From positions 1,182,446 through 1,246,445 of the forward strand of contig WVSP01000001.1 of the NCBI GenBank assembly GCA_015689735.1: a stretch of DNA of 64,000 nucleotides. Direction: 5' to 3'. Source of the stretch: Rhodobacterales bacterium LSUCC0031. GTDB lineage: Bacteria > Pseudomonadota > Alphaproteobacteria > Rhodobacterales > Rhodobacteraceae. This document shows positions 17,136 to 26,800 of this stretch, one piece after another. The translations under genes and the position numbers were made by a program. The notes below the pieces were generated by a model that searched no databases, was not told the DNA's origin, and was given only the letters and a program-made list of their open reading frames with translations. Within the stretch, counting starts at the first letter, position 1; each line of letters begins with the position of its first letter.

Positions 17136-17152
17136 TTGAAATTAAATTTCAA
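17136..17152. promoter_or_regulatory. 17-base palindrome upstream of tctC, candidate operator
   Basis: TTGAAATT-A-AATTTCAA is a perfect 8-bp inverted repeat with one central base, in an AT-rich patch unlike its surroundings. It lies about 110-130 bases before the tctC start and overlaps the stop codon of the universal stress gene. The position suits a regulator binding upstream of the tct promoter. Which regulator, or whether it is instead part of a terminator, is unknown. Confidence 0.35.
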
Positions 17153-18003
17153 TGCGCCATCACGATGGGTAATTTTGCTTTATCAACAACAGACTGGGTG
17201 TTGCCGCCAAACAGTGTTTCGCGCTCATGACTCTGGCCGTAGGCCCCCATGATCAGTAATCCGGCCCCCAATTCTTCGGTTTTCTCAAGCAAGGCGAGGC
17301 CGGGATTGCGCGCCTCGAAATGGAGGATCTGTGCCGCGATCCCACGCAGCCGATAGTAATCTTGCAACTCTTCGGCCGAGGCGCCATGCGCCTCGCCGCG
17401 ACCGACGGCAAGGATCGTGACCTGATCGGCGCGTGTCGCAAGATCAAGCGTCAGTGCCACCGCGCGCGCCGCTTCGAGCGAGCCATTCCAGCCGATGGTG
17501 ATCCGCGCGCCAAAATCAGCGGCCTCGGTCATGTCGGCCGGGCACATCAAGACCGGGCGGCCGGTCTGAAAAAGTGCAGCCTTGAGGGCGCTATTGCCAA
17601 GGTTTCGGTCTCGCTGGGGTTTTTCAACCACGACAAGATCGGCCAAACGCCCGTTATGCTTGACGATATCGGGGGTGCGACCGAATTCTTCGACGAAAGC
17701 GACGCTGGCACGGCTGCCATCGGGTTGATCGGTTTCGTGCAAATCCAACTTTTGTGCCAAGACATGCAGCGCATCGCGCAGGGCGGTTTCTTGCTGATCG
17801 GCAAGCTGCGCCGCTTGGGCGAGGATCGTGTCGCGTGCGAAGCTTGGCAGCGGAATGCCATGTGGCACCATATCCTCGGGGCGAGCGCGGCAGTGGGCGA
17901 CGACGATATGCGCCTTGTGGCGATGGGCCAATGCGGCGGCATGGGCCAAGGCTGATTGGCCCATGGCATCGCCCCCTACGGGGACCAAGATCCGTGCAAG
18001 CAT
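17149..18003 (-). CDS. tandem-domain universal stress protein
   Basis: A 284-residue cytosolic protein with two UspA domains. The first is residues 1-140, beginning MLARILVPVGGDAMGQSALA. The second is about 155-284 and keeps the ATP-binding pattern (MGAYGQSHERETLFGG, then an Ile-Val-Met-Ala-His end). Such proteins bind nucleotide and help survival under stress. The start at 18003 follows GGGAGG; the longer frame to 18204 lacks a good site. It stands alone, transcribed toward tctC, with a 233-base intergenic region upstream. Confidence 0.88.
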   Translation of the reverse strand: MLARILVPVGGDAMGQSALAHAAALAHRHKAHIVVAHCRARPEDMVPHGIPLPSFARDTILAQAAQLADQQETALRDALHVLAQKLDLHETDQPDGSRASVAFVEEFGRTPDIVKHNGRLADLVVVEKPQRDRNLGNSALKAALFQTGRPVLMCPADMTEAADFGARITIGWNGSLEAARAVALTLDLATRADQVTILAVGRGEAHGASAEELQDYYRLRGIAAQILHFEARNPGLALLEKTEELGAGLLIMGAYGQSHERETLFGGNTQSVVDKAKLPIVMAH

Positions 18004-18170
18004 CCTTTTTCCTCCCTGCGCGGCACGCATGATGCGGCGTGCGGCTGACCTGTTTGGAAAAGGGTATAGCGCGATGCGTAGGAAATCCCGCCATTTTCGG
18101 TGATCTGCGCATGCCATCGGCGTTGCCACACCCGGCTGCAATCGCGAAAGTTGCAAGGTTTCAGGGGTTT

Positions 18171-18202
18171 GGGCGAAAATCGCCAATGGCTGATTTTCGC
18201 CC
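18171..18202. other. long perfect inverted repeat downstream of malate synthase
   Basis: GGGCGAAAATC (18171-18181) and GATTTTCGCCC (18192-18202) pair perfectly over 11 bases. The loop holds a further GCC/GGC pairing. It lies between the malate synthase stop and the universal stress gene promoter. There is no T-run on the minus strand, so it may be a 3'-end stability hairpin, a terminator or an operator. Confidence 0.45.
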
Positions 18203-18236
18203 AATGCCGTGGGTTTTTGCGCGCTTGGCGCGCCCT

Positions 18237-20381
18237 TTACGCGGCCTTGAGTTCCAAGCGCCGGGCATGCAGCACCGGCTCGGTATAGCCCGAGGGCTGT
18301 TCACGGCCCTTGAAAACCAAATCGCAAGCGGCGGCAAAAGCGATGCCGTTAAAGCCGGGGGCCATCGGGACATAGGTTGGGTCACCCGCATTTTGGCGGT
18401 CAACCACGGCGGCCATACGGCGCATGATTTCCATCACCTGCACCTCGCTGACGACACCGTGATGCAGCCAGTTGGCGATATGCTGGGCCGAGATACGGCA
18501 GGTCGCGCGATCCTCCATCAGGGCCACATCGTTGATGTCCGGCACCTTGGAACAACCCACACCCGCATCGATCCAGCGCACGACATAGCCCAGGATCCCT
18601 TGGGCATTGTTTTCCACCTCTCGGGTGATCTGCGCCTCGGACCAGCGCTGGTAGCTGGCCATGGGGATATCGAGGAGTGCGGTGACATAGGCACGCCGGC
18701 CACCGGCCAAGAGCTTTTCTTGTACGGCCGCGACGTTCACCTGGTGATAATGCAGCGCATGCAGTGTGGCGGCTGTTGGCGAGGGGACCCAGGCGCAATT
18801 TGCACCCGCGCGGGGATGTTCGATCTTGATCTCGAGCATCTCGGCCATGGCGTCGGGCTTGGCCCACATGCCCTTGCCGATCTGCGCGCGCCCGCGCAGG
18901 CCGCATTCCAGACCGATATCGACATTCTGGTTCTCATAGGCCGCGATCCAGCTCTTGCGCTTGATGAAATCCTTGCGGCTAAAGGGTCCTGCCTCCATCG
19001 AGGTGTGGATCTCGTCGCCAGTGCGATCGAGGAACCCGGTGTTGATGAAGGCCACGCGATGCTTGGCCGCGCGGATACATTCCTTGAGGTTGACAGATGT
19101 GCGGCGTTCCTCGTCCATCACGCCCAGCTTGACCGTGTAGCGCGGTAGGCCCAACACCTCCTCGACGCGGGTAAAGGTCTCGTCGGCAAAGGCGACTTCT
19201 TCAGGCCCGTGCATCTTGGGCTTCACGACATAAACCGATCCCGCATGGCTATTGCGCAGACCAACATCCTTTTGCAGGTCATGCATGGCGATCAACACGG
19301 TGATCATCGCGTCCATCAACCCTTCATAGGCTTCGGACCCATCGTCGAGATGGATCGCGGGGTTGGTCATTAGGTGGCCGACATTGCGCACCAGCATCAG
19401 CGCGCGGCCCTTCACCTGCATCGGCTTTCCGTCCGGGGAGAGATAATCGAGATCAGGCGCAAGCGCGCGTGTCATCATCTGCCCGCCCTTTTCGAAGGTT
19501 TCCGACAGATCGCCCTGCATCAACCCCAGCCAGTTGCCGTAGGCCAAGACCTTGTCCTCGGCATCGACGCAAGCGACCGAATCCTCGCAATCCATGATCG
19601 CGCTGACAGCAGATTCCATGCGGATATCGGCAAGGCCCGCCTGATCGCGCGACCCGATCGGATGGGTGCGGTCAAAGACCAGCTCCACATGCAAGCCGTT
19701 ATTGACCAGAAGAACGCGGCTCGGTGCCTTGGGGTGACCGGAAAAGCCTGCGAATTTCGCAGGCGTTTCCAGCGGCTTGTCGTCGATCAGCAATTGGCCC
19801 TTGTCGACGTAATAGCGCTGTGCATCGGCATGGCTATGCCCCTCGATCGGAAAGGCTTGATCAAGAAAGACGCGCGCGCGCGCCACGACGCGCGCACCGC
19901 GACCGCGATCATAAGGGCCTGGTTTGGGCAAATTGCCCATCGCATCGGTGCCGTAGAAGGCATCGTAAAGGCTGCCCCAGCGGGCATTGGCGGCGTTCAG
20001 CGCAAAACGTGCATTGGTGATCGGCACGACCAGCTGGGGGCCGGCCACGGTCGCGATCTCGGGGTCGATCTTGCTGGTGTCGATCGAGAATGCTTCGCCC
20101 TCGGGCAGGAGGTAGCCAATCTCGCGCAGAAAGGATTGATAGGCCTCACCATCATGGGGTTGGCCGCGATGTGCGATGTGCCACGCGTCGATCTTGCCTT
20201 GAAGCATCTCGCGCTTTTCGAGGAGCGCCGCGTTGCGGGGGTCGAGGTCATGGAGCAGGGCGGAAAATCCCTCCCAGAACAGGGAAGGATCGATGCCGGT
20301 GCCGGGAAGGGCGCGTGTCTCGATGAAGTCTGCCAATTGCGTTGCCACGTGCAGTCTGGCGCGTTTCACACTGCTTGCCAT
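18237..20381 (-). CDS. glcB: malate synthase G
   Basis: A 714-residue cytosolic enzyme that condenses glyoxylate with acetyl-CoA to give malate. Length and sequence match the long (G) isoform of about 720 residues. Examples are [17 protein letters not shown] near 315, [16 protein letters not shown] near 365, [20 protein letters not shown] near 390 and [20 protein letters not shown] near 645. The ATG at 20381 follows AAGGGAC. No isocitrate lyase gene lies in the window, so the glyoxylate source (shunt, ethylmalonyl-CoA pathway or glycolate) is not shown here. Confidence 0.95.
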   Translation of the reverse strand: MASSVKRARLHVATQLADFIETRALPGTGIDPSLFWEGFSALLHDLDPRNAALLEKREMLQGKIDAWHIAHRGQPHDGEAYQSFLREIGYLLPEGEAFSIDTSKIDPEIATVAGPQLVVPITNARFALNAANARWGSLYDAFYGTDAMGNLPKPGPYDRGRGARVVARARVFLDQAFPIEGHSHADAQRYYVDKGQLLIDDKPLETPAKFAGFSGHPKAPSRVLLVNNGLHVELVFDRTHPIGSRDQAGLADIRMESAVSAIMDCEDSVACVDAEDKVLAYGNWLGLMQGDLSETFEKGGQMMTRALAPDLDYLSPDGKPMQVKGRALMLVRNVGHLMTNPAIHLDDGSEAYEGLMDAMITVLIAMHDLQKDVGLRNSHAGSVYVVKPKMHGPEEVAFADETFTRVEEVLGLPRYTVKLGVMDEERRTSVNLKECIRAAKHRVAFINTGFLDRTGDEIHTSMEAGPFSRKDFIKRKSWIAAYENQNVDIGLECGLRGRAQIGKGMWAKPDAMAEMLEIKIEHPRAGANCAWVPSPTAATLHALHYHQVNVAAVQEKLLAGGRRAYVTALLDIPMASYQRWSEAQITREVENNAQGILGYVVRWIDAGVGCSKVPDINDVALMEDRATCRISAQHIANWLHHGVVSEVQVMEIMRRMAAVVDRQNAGDPTYVPMAPGFNGIAFAAACDLVFKGREQPSGYTEPVLHARRLELKAA

Positions 20382-20483
20382 TGCGATGTCCCTTTTGTCT
20401 GATGACCGCCCTGTATTCCGATGCATACCGGGCGCTTGCGCAGCGGATTACGGAAAAAGTTTCCGATCGGCAACAGGGGGTGG

Positions 20484-20693
20484 TCAGATTTTTTGACCGC
20501 GCGGCCGCTGAAGGCCCTCGCGGCCCTGCGATAACGGGGTCTTGCCCGGCTTGCCCGAGGTATTGCGGCAGCGATCTGAGCAATAGCGGACATCGTCCCA
20601 GCATTTCTCCCACTTCTTGCGCCAAGCAAAAGGGCGCCCGCAGGTGACGCAGGTCTTGTGAGGGAGATCGGATTTCTTGCGCATGCGAGCCAT
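20484..20693 (-). CDS. DUF2256 small zinc-finger-like protein
   Basis: A 69-residue (66 if the second ATG at 20684 is used) basic protein with four Cys in two pairs (CVTCGRPFAWRKKWEKCW, then YCSDRCR), the DUF2256 pattern. It is likely to bind zinc; function unknown. The family is often found next to photolyase/cryptochrome genes, as here, about 100 bases downstream of a photolyase on the same strand. Neither ATG has a strong ribosome-binding site. Confidence 0.7.
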   Translation of the reverse strand: MARMRKKSDLPHKTCVTCGRPFAWRKKWEKCWDDVRYCSDRCRNTSGKPGKTPLSQGREGLQRPRGQKI

Positions 20694-20730
20694 GTGAGCG
20701 CATCTAGGGGCGATCGGCGTGACGGCCAGT

Positions 20731-20795
20731 GGGGGCTCTGCCCCCGCCGCGCGCAGGCGCGCGCCTCCCCCGGGATATTTTTGAAACGAAGAAGG
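20731..20795 (+). repeat. intergenic repeat copy 2 with G/C hairpin
   Basis: GGGGG-CTCTG-CCCCC (20731-20745), then a CGCGCG/CGCGCG pairing, then the 34-base core CGCCTCCCCC plus GATATTTTTG plus GAAGAAGG at 20762-20795. The core matches 1814-1847 (minus strand) at 25 of 34 bases. It separates the photolyase from DUF2256. Confidence 0.5.
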
Positions 20796-20796
20796 C

Positions 20797-22314
20797 CTAG
20801 AGATCGAAGCGCAACTGTCCTTGAGGGACAGCGGGGGGGCGGCGTTTTCTTGGGGCGCGATCATCGACGAAGTGGCGCGATTTGCGGCTCGCATGGCGGG
20901 TGATCAGCATTGCTGCCTCTTGCTGGAAGCCGTGGCCTGTGCGCACGGCCCAGATCGTATCGCGGGCATGGCGGGCGGCGGCCGCGATATCGACGATGGG
21001 TTCAGGGTAGGTTTTGCCGAGGATGCGCGCGGCATTTGGCGCGGTCCAAGGGCTATGGATATGGGCGTCTGGCAGGTCTGCGAGTTCAGGGCACCAGCGG
21101 CGGGTAAAGGCGCCTGCCGGATCTTGGTCATGGCCTTGCTTGACGGGGTTGTAAATGCGCGGCGTGTTCATGCCTGTGGTGCCAGATTGCATCTGCATTT
21201 GCGGCCAATGGATGCCGGGCTCAAAGTCCGTGAAGCGGCGCGCGAGGATCGGGCCGGTGGCGCGCCAGTCGAGCCAGAGGTGGTAGCTGGCAAATGAGAC
21301 AAGCATGGCGCGCATGCGGAAATTCAGCCAGCCCGTGGCGATGAGCGACCGCATGCAGGCATCGATGAAGGGGATGCCGGTTTCGCCCGTGGACCATGCG
21401 GCAAGGCGCGCGGGATCGGGGGTGTCAGGGCGCAGGCCGTCATAGGCGCGATGCAGGTTGCGCACCTCTAGATCGGGCTGATCTTCGAGTTTTTGCATGA
21501 AGTGATCGCGCCATGCCAGCCGTGCGGTAAAGCTTTGCGTGTTCGCGACCCCGATCGGGTGGGGGGCTGTGCGGCCGAGATGATGGAGCGTTTCACGGCT
21601 GCTGATGATGCCCCATGCGAGGTGGGGCGAAAGGCGGGAACAGGCGTTTTCGCCTGCCAAGGGCGATGACATGGCGCGACGATAGACGTGACCGCGCTGC
21701 GTGAGAAAGCTATTGAGCAAGGCGTGTGCAGCGGGTCGGCCACCCTTTTGACGCTGGGGGCAGGGGTCGGGGGGCAGGCCCAGATCGCGCGCATTGGGGA
21801 TGGGGCCGGGATCGCATGGCAGGGCTTGCAAGGCGGCCGGTAGGGGCAGGGGCGGCATGGCCATGGCCCGGTCACGCCGTGCAGCCCAGCCATCGCGATT
21901 GGACCGACCACGCGTAATGCCCGGTTGGGGTATCTCTTGCCATATGATCCCAGAGGCGCGCGCCCAAGCTGCAATGGCGCGGTCACGCGCATAGCTCCAG
22001 CCATTGCCGGTCTCTTCATGACTGTAGATCAGCTTGATGCCCGTCCGGGTGCAAAGCGTGGCAAGCACCTGTTGCGCGGGGCCTTGGCGAATGATCAGGG
22101 GCGCGCCCAAGGCGGCGAGATCCAAGCGCAAGGCGGCGAGGCTTTCGGCCACGAATTCCCATTGCCGGGCGCTGGCATCGGCCTGCGCCCAAGCGGCGGG
22201 ATCGGCGATGAAGAGCGGCAGCACGCGGCCGCCCCGCGCTGCGGCCTCGGCGAGTGCGGGGTTGTCGGCAACCCGGAGGTCGCGCTTGAACCAAACAAGA
22301 ACATCCTGACCCAT
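20797..22314 (-). CDS. cryptochrome/photolyase family FAD-binding protein
   Basis: A 505-residue flavoprotein. The N-terminal photolyase alpha/beta domain (VLVWFKRDLRVADNPAL from residue 4) precedes the helical FAD domain, with TGETGIPFIDACMRSLIATG near 330 and the FAD-pocket stretch near 385-410 (HWPQMQMQSGTTGMNT, then RIYNPVKQGHDQDP). The QMQSGTTG variant differs from the WQW-AGTGTD of classical class I CPD photolyases, so the lesion specificity or repair role is uncertain. The start at 22314 begins the canonical domain. It is divergent from pepN and linked to DUF2256. Confidence 0.85.
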   Translation of the reverse strand: MGQDVLVWFKRDLRVADNPALAEAAARGGRVLPLFIADPAAWAQADASARQWEFVAESLAALRLDLAALGAPLIIRQGPAQQVLATLCTRTGIKLIYSHEETGNGWSYARDRAIAAWARASGIIWQEIPQPGITRGRSNRDGWAARRDRAMAMPPLPLPAALQALPCDPGPIPNARDLGLPPDPCPQRQKGGRPAAHALLNSFLTQRGHVYRRAMSSPLAGENACSRLSPHLAWGIISSRETLHHLGRTAPHPIGVANTQSFTARLAWRDHFMQKLEDQPDLEVRNLHRAYDGLRPDTPDPARLAAWSTGETGIPFIDACMRSLIATGWLNFRMRAMLVSFASYHLWLDWRATGPILARRFTDFEPGIHWPQMQMQSGTTGMNTPRIYNPVKQGHDQDPAGAFTRRWCPELADLPDAHIHSPWTAPNAARILGKTYPEPIVDIAAAARHARDTIWAVRTGHGFQQEAAMLITRHASRKSRHFVDDRAPRKRRPPAVPQGQLRFDL

Positions 22315-22419
22315 GACCAGGCACATAGCGGCACTTGCGGCGCTGTCAAAGGGGGGTGCTTGCGGTGCGGGGCAGGCCGCCCTAGCCTGCGCGCGCATGC
22401 CGAACCGGAGGGACCGCCC

Positions 22420-25035
22420 ATGTCGCAGGCCGCGCCGCACCAGACCTATCTCGCCGATTATCGCCCGCCTGCCTATCTAGTCGATCACGTGCATTTGACA
22501 TTTCGCTTGACGGCCAAAGGCACGCGCGTCGTGTCGCGTATCCGTTTTCGGGCAAACCCGGCCGGCGATGGTGGCGATCTGTGGCTCGATGGCGAGGGGC
22601 TGGCCTTGATCGGGGCAGCCATCGACGGGGTGGCGTTGATGGCGGGGGATTACCTGATCACGGGCGCGGGCCTGCGGGTGGCTGCCGCGCGGTTGCCCGC
22701 GCGAGACTTCACTTGGGAGGCCGAAGTCGCGATCGACCCTGCCGCCAATACCGCGCTTGAGGGGCTTTACCTGTCAAATGGCATGTTCTGCACCCAATGC
22801 GAGGCCGAGGGGTTTCGCAAGATCACTTACTATCCCGACCGTCCCGATGTGATGGCGCCGTTTGATGTGCGCATTGAAAGCGATCTGCCGGTCTTGTTGT
22901 CGAACGGCAATCCGGCGGGGCAGGGACCGGGATGGGCCGAATGGCACGATCCCTGGCCCAAGCCCGCCTATCTGTTCGCGCTGGTGGCCGGTGACCTATT
23001 GGCGCATGCCGATCACTTTACCACGATGGAGGGGCGCGATGTGGCGCTCAATATCTGGGTGCGTCCGGGTGACGAAGGAAAATGCAGCTATGCGATGGAT
23101 GCGCTCAAGCGGTCGATGGTGTGGGATGAGGAGGTCTATGGCCGCGCTTATGACTTGGATATTTTCAATATCGTGGCGGTCGATGATTTCAATATGGGCG
23201 CGATGGAGAATAAGGGGTTGAACATTTTCAACTCTAAATTCGTTTTGGCCAGCCCCGAGACCGCCACCGATCGCGATTATGAATTCATCGAGAGCATCGT
23301 GGCGCATGAGTATTTTCATAATTGGACCGGCAATCGCGTCACCTGTCGTGACTGGTTCCAGCTTTGTCTGAAAGAGGGGCTGACGGTGTTTCGCGACCAG
23401 CAGTTCAGCGCAGATGCGCGCTCGGCCCCGGTGCAGCGTATCGCCGATGTGATGCAGCTGCGCGCGCGCCAATTCCGCGAGGATGCCGGCCCCTTGGCCC
23501 ATAATGTCCGCCCCGAAGCCTATGCCGAAATCAATAATTTCTACACCGCGACGGTCTATGAAAAGGGGGCCGAGGTCATTGGCATGCTGCGCCGTTTGGT
23601 CGGAGCGCAGACCTATCGCGCAGCGCTGGACCTTTATTTCGAACGCCATGATGGTCAGGCTTGCACGATCGAGGATTGGCTGGCTGTCTTTGCCGAGGTC
23701 TCGGGCCGCGACCTGTCACAGTTCAAGCTCTGGTACGCGCAAGCCGGCACACCGCGCCTATCGGCGGCATGGGCGCGCGATGATGAGCGGTTCACGCTCA
23801 CGCTGCGCCAAGAGGTGCCGCCGACACCCGGCCAGCCGCAGAAATCGCCCATGGTGATCCCCGTCGCGCTGGGGCTATTGGATCAGGACGGGGTCGAGAT
23901 CTTGCCCGAGACCTTGGTCGTGCTCGATCAGGCCGAGGCGGTGATCCCTTTCGATCTGTCCGCGCTTTGTCAGGCCGTGGGCCGCGCGCTGCCCGATCGC
24001 GTGATCCCCTCGCTGTTGCGCGGGTTCTCGGCGCCGGTGATCCTCGATGCGCCCTTGTCGCGGGATGATCGGTTGGTGCTGTTGGCCCATGACAGCGACC
24101 GCTTCAACCGCTGGGAGGCGGGGCGGATGCTGATCCGCGAGACGCTTCTGGCGATGCTTTCGGGGGGCGCGCCGGACCCGGCCCTTTTCGCGGCGCTTGG
24201 GCATGTTTTGCGCGATGAGGGGGTCGATCCGGCCTTTCGGGCGCTGATCCTGGCGCTGCCATCTGAGGATGATCTGGCCCAAGCTGCCCATGAGGGTGGG
24301 GTCGTGCCTGACCCGGTCATGATCCATGCGGTGCGGCGGCGGTTCCAGATTGCCATGGCCACGGCCCTAGCCCCCGATCTGGGCGCCCTCTACGCGGTGA
24401 TGGAATCGGGTGCGGCCTATGCCCCCGATGCCGATCAGGCAGCCCGGCGCGCCTTGCGCAACGCCGCTCTACATCTGTTGACGCTGGTCGAGGGGCCCGC
24501 GCGCGCGCGCGCCCATTACGATGCCGCAAGCAACATGACCGATGAGATCGCGGCGCTGACCGCCTTGCTCGAGATCGAAGAGGATGCGGTCGCGGATCGG
24601 TTCCTTGACCGTTGGCAGGATGATCGTCTTGTTATGGACAAATGGTTTATGGCGCGGGTCAGCCATGCCGCGCCGTCACGCGCTGTGGCGGTGGCGCGCG
24701 AATTGTCGGCGCATCCGCTGTTTGACTGGACCAATCCCAACCGCTTCCGCGCGCTGATTGGGGGGCTGACGGCGGGCAATCCGGCAGGGTTTCACGACCC
24801 AAGCGGGGCGGGCTATGACTTTGTCGCGGAATGGCTTATCAAGCTCGATGCGCGCAACCCGCAGACCGCCGCCCGCATGTCCACCGCTTTCGAGACGTGG
24901 CGGCGCTATGATGCAGACAGGCAGGCGATGATCCTGGGCGTGCTTGACCGCATCGCCGCACAGCCGGGTTTGAGCCGCGATCTGGCCGAGATGGTCGGGC
25001 GCATGCGCGCGGCCGGAAAGGGTGGGGCCGGTTGA
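22420..25035 (+). CDS. pepN: aminopeptidase N
   Basis: An 871-residue zinc metallo-aminopeptidase (M1 family) that trims N-terminal residues from peptides in the cytosol. Visible are the GAMEN exopeptidase motif (MGAMENKGLN near residue 263), the zinc site HEYFH near 300 with the third ligand Glu in LKEGLTVF, and the conserved Tyr in NNFYTATVYEKGAEVIGM. Length fits the Escherichia coli-type family (about 870). The start follows an ACCGGAGGGACC stretch. It is divergent from the photolyase. Confidence 0.95.
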   Translation: MSQAAPHQTYLADYRPPAYLVDHVHLTFRLTAKGTRVVSRIRFRANPAGDGGDLWLDGEGLALIGAAIDGVALMAGDYLITGAGLRVAAARLPARDFTWEAEVAIDPAANTALEGLYLSNGMFCTQCEAEGFRKITYYPDRPDVMAPFDVRIESDLPVLLSNGNPAGQGPGWAEWHDPWPKPAYLFALVAGDLLAHADHFTTMEGRDVALNIWVRPGDEGKCSYAMDALKRSMVWDEEVYGRAYDLDIFNIVAVDDFNMGAMENKGLNIFNSKFVLASPETATDRDYEFIESIVAHEYFHNWTGNRVTCRDWFQLCLKEGLTVFRDQQFSADARSAPVQRIADVMQLRARQFREDAGPLAHNVRPEAYAEINNFYTATVYEKGAEVIGMLRRLVGAQTYRAALDLYFERHDGQACTIEDWLAVFAEVSGRDLSQFKLWYAQAGTPRLSAAWARDDERFTLTLRQEVPPTPGQPQKSPMVIPVALGLLDQDGVEILPETLVVLDQAEAVIPFDLSALCQAVGRALPDRVIPSLLRGFSAPVILDAPLSRDDRLVLLAHDSDRFNRWEAGRMLIRETLLAMLSGGAPDPALFAALGHVLRDEGVDPAFRALILALPSEDDLAQAAHEGGVVPDPVMIHAVRRRFQIAMATALAPDLGALYAVMESGAAYAPDADQAARRALRNAALHLLTLVEGPARARAHYDAASNMTDEIAALTALLEIEEDAVADRFLDRWQDDRLVMDKWFMARVSHAAPSRAVAVARELSAHPLFDWTNPNRFRALIGGLTAGNPAGFHDPSGAGYDFVAEWLIKLDARNPQTAARMSTAFETWRRYDADRQAMILGVLDRIAAQPGLSRDLAEMVGRMRAAGKGGAG

Positions 25036-25071
25036 CGCTGGCTTTGAATATGTGTGGAGAGATGAAGGGGA

Positions 25072-25839
25072 TCAGGCGCGCATCTGGGCGATGCCCCAGA
25101 CGAGCGCGATCAAGATGGGCTGATGGATGAGATAGACCAAAAGGCTGTTGCGCCCCGCCCAGAGCAGAGGGCGCACCGATCCGGGCGGCTGCCAGAGCGC
25201 AAGCCTGCCCCATAATCCCGCGCGCGCCATCAGTTTGGCCGTGGCCAACCCCAAAAGAAACGGCGCAAGCCACGGGAAAAGCGGCACATAATCCACCGAA
25301 CGGATGCTTGTCGCCTGTAGCCCCGTCCACCATAGCCAAGCCGGGTCGAACAGTGCAAAGCGCATATGCTGGGGCAGCCAGAAAACCACGATTGCTAGGG
25401 TCATCAGCACCGCAATCGGCAATCGGAGCAGCGCCAAGCCCACGAGGCTTGCCGCCGCAATCGCGTGCAGGATACCGAAAAAGATAAAGGCGTCTGGCAT
25501 GGCGATCATCGTGGCGAGCGTGATCGCACAGGCGGCGGCGATCAGCCCGGCCAAGCGCCGCAAAAAGCCCGACCAGCGGATCGCCCTGCCATGGGCCAGC
25601 CAAAGGCTGATGCCCGCGAGAAACAGGAAGCTGCCCGCCGTGAGATAGGCAAGCCATCGCCAGCCCGGTTGCATCGCCGTATCAGGCGCGATCAGGCCAA
25701 AGAGGGCCAGATCAAACACAAGGTGAAACACGGCCATCGTGACCAGCGCACATGCGCGCGCAAGGTCAAGGGCCGCGATCCGAGCGGCGGCGCGGGCGGG
25801 CGGGACAAGATCAGCAGTCGGCGGTCGCGCGTATTGCAT
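25072..25839 (-). CDS. DUF1624 (heparan-alpha-glucosaminide N-acetyltransferase-like) membrane protein
   Basis: A 255-residue protein with about seven membrane helices. The RIAALDLARACALVTMAVFHLVFD start and the FGILHAIAAASLVGLALL and PLFPWLAPFLLGLATAK stretches match the DUF1624/Heparan_alpha family of membrane acyltransferase-like proteins. The bacterial role is unknown. It is convergent with pepN (36 bases apart). Confidence 0.8.
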   Translation of the reverse strand: MQYARPPTADLVPPARAAARIAALDLARACALVTMAVFHLVFDLALFGLIAPDTAMQPGWRWLAYLTAGSFLFLAGISLWLAHGRAIRWSGFLRRLAGLIAAACAITLATMIAMPDAFIFFGILHAIAAASLVGLALLRLPIAVLMTLAIVVFWLPQHMRFALFDPAWLWWTGLQATSIRSVDYVPLFPWLAPFLLGLATAKLMARAGLWGRLALWQPPGSVRPLLWAGRNSLLVYLIHQPILIALVWGIAQMRA

Positions 25840-25942
25840 ATCGCCACGCTAACAATCGCAACGCGCAAAGCCCATCGTGGTTGTGCGATCCAACCGATTG
25901 TCGTGACGATTTCGCGTGGGGCCGTGTCTGTTTGACCATGCA

Positions 25943-25962
25943 GGCACCTGGATAGCGGTGCC
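25943..25962. terminator. hairpin downstream of the transglycosylase gene
   Basis: GGCACC (25943-25948) and GGTGCC (25957-25962), with an 8-base loop, 13 bases after the stop of the SLT gene on the minus strand. No T-run is present, so the terminator role is tentative. Confidence 0.3.
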
Positions 25963-25974
25963 GTTTGAGCGGCT

Positions 25975-26583
25975 TTAGCCTTGGCAATAGGGCTGTTGGC
26001 GCACCCAATTGCGGATATCTTCGCGCTTGCGGGCTTGGCTGGGATGCAATGGCCCCCAATCGGCGGCGACCCCTCGCCTGCCATGTGCGATGACCCCGTC
26101 GCGCGGCACGGTCTCGGCCCAGATGCGCAGGGCGCAGCTGACATTCGCCGCCCCATCAAGAAGCGCCTGACCGCTAGTGGCTTGACAGCCATAGCCCTCT
26201 GCGGTGGCCGGGCTGATCTGCACAAGGCCATACCAGCGCCCGCCGCCGCCAATCGCGGTCTCGGTCCAGGTGCTTTCATGGCGTGCAAGCGACGACATCA
26301 ACCCAAGCCAAAAAGCGGAACGTGCGGGCTTGTCGGCCTCAGGATAGGCGGGGCACCACATGTCGATATCTTCTGGCACAGTCTCCGGCAGGACGGCAGC
26401 GTGGCTCTCGAGAGCGGCAAGCCCAGCCACCTCCCATGCCTCGGCTTGCGGCACATGATCCCAGCGCATTGGGAAACGTTCATCATTCAGCCCGCGGGTG
26501 CTGTAGTTCTGACCCGTGACGCAACCCGAGAGCAGCAGCAAGGCCAGCGCCGCGCGGGCGGTGTTCTTGAAGATGTTGGTCAT
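25975..26583 (-). CDS. SLT-domain lytic transglycosylase lipoprotein
   Basis: A 202-residue predicted lipoprotein. The signal peptide ends in the lipobox LLSGC (Cys 21), so it should be anchored to a membrane facing the periplasm. The SLT/lysozyme-like fold is suggested by the catalytic-type Glu in LARHESTWTE near residue 102 and the WYGLVQISPATAEGYG stretch that follows. It would cleave peptidoglycan glycan strands. The gene is divergent from gatB, with 217 bases between them in which I see no other gene. Confidence 0.78.
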   Translation of the reverse strand: MTNIFKNTARAALALLLLSGCVTGQNYSTRGLNDERFPMRWDHVPQAEAWEVAGLAALESHAAVLPETVPEDIDMWCPAYPEADKPARSAFWLGLMSSLARHESTWTETAIGGGGRWYGLVQISPATAEGYGCQATSGQALLDGAANVSCALRIWAETVPRDGVIAHGRRGVAADWGPLHPSQARKREDIRNWVRQQPYCQG

Positions 26584-26800
26584 CAGGAGCGTTGCATATC
26601 TTTCGTGGTGGCGCAGAGCTGACAGCGGTGTGTGACCGGCGCGGGCGCGTCAAGGCAACAGGAGAAGTGAAATTAGCCTCATTTGGGCGATATCTTGCCG
26701 AACGATTGCCGCATCTTTCCCCATCGCTCTGACCGCGCCGCCCCTTGCCCCGAAAGCGCCACTGACCTAAACGCGTGGCGTGACGTGACGGAGGCCCAGC

